Of a stretch of 64,000 nt of DNA, positions 60,601 through 64,000 are shown piece after piece; position 1 is the stretch's first letter, and every line of letters begins with the position of its first letter. The DNA is from Pelecanus crispus (lineage: Eukaryota > Chordata > Aves > Pelecaniformes > Pelecanidae): NCBI RefSeq assembly GCF_030463565.1, contig NC_134662.1, forward strand, positions 2,728,001 through 2,792,000, in the 5' to 3' direction. The notes below the pieces were generated by a model that saw only the letters and a program-made list of their open reading frames with translations, had not been told where the DNA came from and ran no database searches. Position numbers and translations under genes: made by a program.

Positions 60601-62433
60601 GGCGTGCTCTCCCCTCCTGCTGCTCTGCCCCAAGCCAGTGGTGACCTCCTTCTCCCTGTCCCACAAAGCCGGCAGCCAGCTGGCTTCGCAGGCCGACACT
60701 CGGCTTTCCGCCGGAGCCCTCGCCAGGCTAACCTCACAGTACCTCGCTTGTGTTTGAAATGGTGGAGCTGAGCCAAGAGCAACAGAGCCTGGTGCAGGAG
60801 GAAATCCCCCGGCACTCTGGAGATGGGGACTTCGCTGTGCACACACTGCCCCGATTCAGCTTTTATGGCAGGGAGGGAGAGGGGGAGAGACTTATTGCAG
60901 AGGCAGCATCCACCCCAGAGAGGCTCTCCCCCACGAACGCCCAGCAATAATGCAGGTGGTGCCTTCCGTGCAAGGACCTCAAGATGTTTCACAGAGACCT
61001 GCTTCCCCACTCCCCATCCTGGCAGATCAGGGCTCCTGTCCTCCTTGCATAGAGGGAAGCTGGTAAAGTGGTGTGACATCCAAAGAACAACACCAGTGCA
61101 GAGCTGATGGCAGAACAGAGGTGTCTCTGCACCCACAGCTATGCTTGTGGACAGGGAGTGGGAGGACAGCTGGGTAACGTGGGTCTTAGACTTTTTGGAT
61201 ACTGCTTGTCCTGCTTGAGCAATGTCAGGCGTGTTTCTGTGCCTCGGTTGCTTGCTGGTAAAGTTCAGCTGATAGCACACCCACGTTTCTTGGAGTTAGG
61301 TGAGATTCAGTGCCAGGAGTTGCTACAGTGATGGAGTTTCTGCTTGTATCGTGTTGGGCTGCCAGAAACTTTTTAGGTTGCTCAGACCTTTTAGGTAGAG
61401 GGAAAGTGTGCTGCGAGGATAGGACCAGCTGCAGCGGAGAGATCTTGCAAGCGCTTGGTGGGTTTGGATGCTCATCCTGCTGGGGTCTGCTCCTGCCTGG
61501 TTGTCACTGTCTTACAAGTGGGTCCACTCACAGAGAGCAAAGTCCGGGCTCACAGCTGAGATTCATTCAGTCAAACAATAAAATAAGTGAGAACAACAAA
61601 AAACAAATAAGGGAGCAGAAACAAGATCATCTGACTGAGGTGGTCAGTCTGAGGTGTAAAAGGGGCAGAGATGCCTACAGGGCACAATGCAGGTTTCAGG
61701 CTGCAGAGAAAGGTTGAAGCTGGTTGCCTCACTGCTAATCGGACTTCAGATTTTAAAGATTCAGTGTTTCTCAAAAGCCTCTGAGCATCTACACCCCTCT
61801 GCAGCAATGTGCCCGAGCTTCCCAGCTGGTGGTAATGGTCCTGAGTTGTTTTTGAAGGTTCATCAGTGAGGCTGAAAAGTATAGGAGGTAGATCTCACTG
61901 CTGAGTTGTGCTGCTATTAGAAGGTATGGTATTTAGGATCCCACAGACAGCTCTCAATTAGACTGAGTGGGTGGAAGAGGAAACAACTTATTCATAATTT
62001 TGCAAGGAAAGACTGTGATTTCCAGAGGACTTTAGTGAACACAGATGTCCCAAGGCATCCACGACCATCTGGCTCAGTTTCCTCTGGTCTGTAGGTTCAT
62101 ATAGTTCAGTGTTTGTGTGTAAATGAAGGATTCCTTCACATTCTCAAAAGTACTTGTCAGTCCCCAAAAATTCAGTGGTTAATCATCAGAAAACTCGTTC
62201 CAAGAAGCCACCAGTATGTCACCCAGTTCTCTCTCTACCTCTTTTATTGTCTTCCATCTCTTTCCTTCTGCAGCATGGGGTGATCGTCGCAGATGAGGAG
62301 GAATATTTCATTGAACCGCTGAGCCCGGGAGCTAATGTCAGCGCAGGGAGCGAGGGCAAGGGCAGCCCCCACGTCGTGTACAAACGATCATCTCTCCAGT
62401 ACCCACACATGGATGCAGCCTGCGGTGTGCTAG
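51604..62433 (+). CDS. ADAMTS10: ADAMTS10-type metalloprotease, 5' part (three exons; continues past the window)
   Basis: Secreted zinc metalloprotease of the ADAMTS6/10 pair; ADAMTS10 binds fibrillin-1 and acts in microfibril matrix. Visible are residues 1-204, signal peptide and prodomain. MAIAWRLLTWTVIFTAAVC is a hydrophobic signal sequence. EEFLSSLDHYEIAFPIQVDQ, FLLNLTLHSNLLAEHFTVEY, DCHYAGHLQDQ, VIVADEEEYFIEPL and HVVYKRSSLQYPHMD are family hallmarks. EIAFP, AGHLQ, IVADEEEY and VVYKRSSL with ACGV point to ADAMTS10 over ADAMTS6, although HFTVEYW and VDQNG are also ADAMTS6-like. Sequons lie at Asn96 and Asn172, prodomain cysteines at 128, 148 and 201. ATG context accATGg is strong and this is the first in-frame ATG. 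Catalytic, disintegrin and thrombospondin parts lie to the right of the window. Confidence 0.85.
53515..53700 (+). repeat. MIR-like SINE in ADAMTS10 intron 1
   Basis: ataatcctcacaacaccctt, then gttatctcctcttagcagtt, then gaccaagtgacttgctccag and gtggagcaggattcacgtg follow the MIR consensus order ('cctcacaacaaccc ... gtgacttgcccaaggtcac ... agagctgggattcgaac'). Confidence 0.6.
56212..56320 (+). repeat. Possible MIR-like SINE fragment
   Basis: tagatagagacctggctgag then gaatcaggatgtctgacttc resembles the MIR 5' part ('agagcactggactgggaatcaggagacctgggttc'). Weak. Confidence 0.3.
57017..57381 (+). CDS. ADAMTS10: ADAMTS10 coding exon 2: prodomain
   Basis: Completes codon 30 and encodes 31-151. 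Acceptor ccctccccag|AGGAG, donor GGACTG|gtgagt. Includes the RPRR basic site at 65-68, sequon NLT at 96 and cysteines 128 and 148. Confidence 0.94.
57382..62273 (+). other. ADAMTS10 intron 2
   Basis: 4.9 kb. Contains an old CR1 fragment at about 57.94-58.29 kb. The 234-codon minus-strand frame at 60576-61280 has no recognised domain and is treated as chance. Confidence 0.8.
57940..58290 (+). repeat. Old CR1-like fragment in ADAMTS10 intron 2
   Basis: gagaacatcaagaggggaca, then catggtcttaaatgtcagc, then gagcactggaccagattgct and ttggagatctttaagaatag follow the order of decayed CR1 3' coding and UTR sequence. Confidence 0.5.
62274..62433 (+). CDS. ADAMTS10: ADAMTS10 coding exon 3: prodomain, acidic and ACGV segments
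   Basis: Residues 152-204 plus one base: HGVIVADEEEYFIEPLSPG, then the variable loop with sequon NVS (172), then HVVYKRSSLQYPHMDAACGV. Acceptor ccttctgcag|CATGGG, donor GTGCTAG|gtatct. The next exon was not found before the window end. Confidence 0.92.
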
Positions 62434-64000
62434 GTATCTGTACCCACCAACACATCCTCAATCCATCCCAGCGCAGGCTGGGAAAGTCCCGGTAGACCAG
62501 GCTTTGAAGCTCCACACTGCTCTATATGGCAAAGAACCAAATTTATCTCCTGCATTCAAGAAAGTTTTCTGTATTTACTTTTACCCATGTTAAGGATATC
62601 TGGTGGCCTGGTCTTTGGAAAGCTCTTGTACTCTCTTCTTCACAGCAGGGCTTTTAAATTTGTAAATAGAGCATGGAATAGAAGAGAAAAAACTGCCTCT
62701 TATTGTTCTTAAGAAAAATCCTCCCAGATTTGGCCAATTTTCAAGGTATTGAGAAATCGTAGCTTATGCATGTTCAGCAGAGGCTTGTCTTTGGGTTTTA
62801 GTCACTGAAGATTGTGTCCGTGTTGAGATACATCTGCTGCTGTTAGAGACCAGGTGGAAATATGCCTTGTATAGTGGGATGTGGGATTTGGTCACAGTGG
62901 GCTCTGGGAGATGTTTACAGAGAATGGCAACTGCACATCTACCCCATTTCTACACTTACAGGCCTTTGACTTCCTAAAGGACTCACACAGGTCTGCCCTG
63001 GCCTCTCCCCGCATTCCTGTGCCCTTCTCATCCTTGCTAGCAGTCAGTCTGTGTCCCAGAGCCTGGCTGAAATCCCCGGCCCTTGTGAATGTGCAAAGTT
63101 TCTCCATCTACCCAAAATGTTGCATGCACAGAGGATGCTGCTCCCTCAATTTACAGAGGCTTCCCCTGGCTCCGTAAGGATGAGAGGAGATGCCATCCCT
63201 GCAGAGGGGCCAGCTTGCATTTTATGGATGTTTGCGGATGCAGAAGCAGAGCTGTTCCCAGTTGCTCCTGGCAGGTTTGTGTGTCACTTCAGGATGTTCA
63301 TCCAGTGCCCCAGTGGTAGCACTTGACGAGATGAGGAGTCACTGCTGGAAGGGATGGAGCCTGTGGAGACACCGGGGCACTGCCAGCCTGCTCTGAGCAG
63401 GCTCGGAGTGTCCCCAGACCTGCCAGCATCTCTGGAGACAACCTGTGCTTCCCTGGCCTGGCTCCTCCTGTCCCAGCTCCCAAAGTCACGTTCAGCGAAG
63501 TGCCAGCAGACTCCCCTTCTGCTGACTCTTTGCCACATTCCCCAGCTTCCAGACAAAAGTTAGCCTGTTCCTAATTGCTTCTTGGAAGCAAAGACCATGC
63601 AGTGGGAGCCACAGGCCAAATACAGTTCAGAACAACCACAGCGCAACTGGCCCCAGCAAAGCCACCCCGTCCCCTCACCCCGCAGGCTGGACCTGTCCTG
63701 CCCTGCCCGGCACAGCCGGGCCCCGAGCACCCCGCGAGCTCCCTTGGATCAGCTGGAGCGGCCGGAGCTGGTAGGCGGTGGAGCCACCTGTGATCTGCCC
63801 ACCTGCCCAGTCTTGCTGGGTGTTTGATGATCCAGCATTGGAGCAGAGGGGGATTCAGCCGGCTCCCCTGACAGGGCAGGAGACTGGTTGTAATCTCAGT
63901 CAGCTCTCCTGCCCTGTGGTGCACTCCAGGCCGTGGGTTTGGAGCTGATGGCTCTGTTGGGGACATCTCTAGGGTCGGGTCAGTAGCACTTGAAGCCTGG
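62434..64000 (+). other. Start of ADAMTS10 intron 3, to window edge
   Basis: No segment resembling the next prodomain/furin-site exon was found, so this is taken as intron. 63.65-63.80 kb is GC-rich. Confidence 0.6.

Noticed and set aside
60576-61280. 234-codon minus-strand frame as a gene inside ADAMTS10 intron 2
   Set aside because: No recognised domain and no promoter or splice context; plausible chance frame in GC-rich intron.

Overview
This is a vertebrate window, almost certainly from a bird. It is intron-rich and carries CR1 LINE tails ending in the ATTCTATG octamer. It also carries a complete solo LTR of the ERVL-like family that begins TGTCCTGGTTTCAGC, which I know from bird genomes, and several worn MIR-like SINE copies. 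There is no bacterial gene organisation: nearly all open frames longer than 60 codons are chance frames. Real coding sequence was found by splice sites and by recognising protein families.

Layout. (1) 1-3.05 kb: no gene recognised, one MIR-like remnant. (2) 3.8-15.5 kb, minus strand: the whole coding part of ZAP70, the T/NK-cell tyrosine kinase, in 12 coding exons whose phases all join. They encode 609 residues: two SH2 domains, linker tyrosines and a kinase domain with all catalytic residues. Its introns hold a CR1 (4.5-5.1 kb), a MIR-like SINE (7.2-7.4 kb), a 19-bp tandem repeat and the solo LTR (11.5-12.1 kb). (3) 15.5-48.2 kb: about 33 kb between genes with no recognisable coding exon. 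It holds CR1 fragments, possible core promoters with TATA boxes, a RUNX/ETS cluster just upstream of ZAP70, and a non-repetitive 36.7-39.5 kb block that looks like candidate regulatory DNA. (4) 48.2-64 kb, plus strand: a CpG-rich block, then the 5' end of an ADAMTS6/10-type metalloprotease gene, best matched to ADAMTS10. It has a 5'UTR/signal-peptide exon, two prodomain exons and two 5-kb introns. The catalytic and thrombospondin modules lie beyond the right edge.

The two genes are head to head, with start codons about 36 kb apart. They are not known to share a pathway: ZAP70 acts in antigen-receptor signalling, while ADAMTS10 is a secreted protease of the fibrillin matrix. I did not find an undescribed system. 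The best second looks are an in-frame tandem splice donor in the ZAP70 linker, a changed kinase glycine loop, a CR1 tail next to a ZAP70 branch-site region, upstream ORFs in the ADAMTS leader, and the unexpected gene neighbourhood. Family and repeat names are from memory of the families, not from a search.
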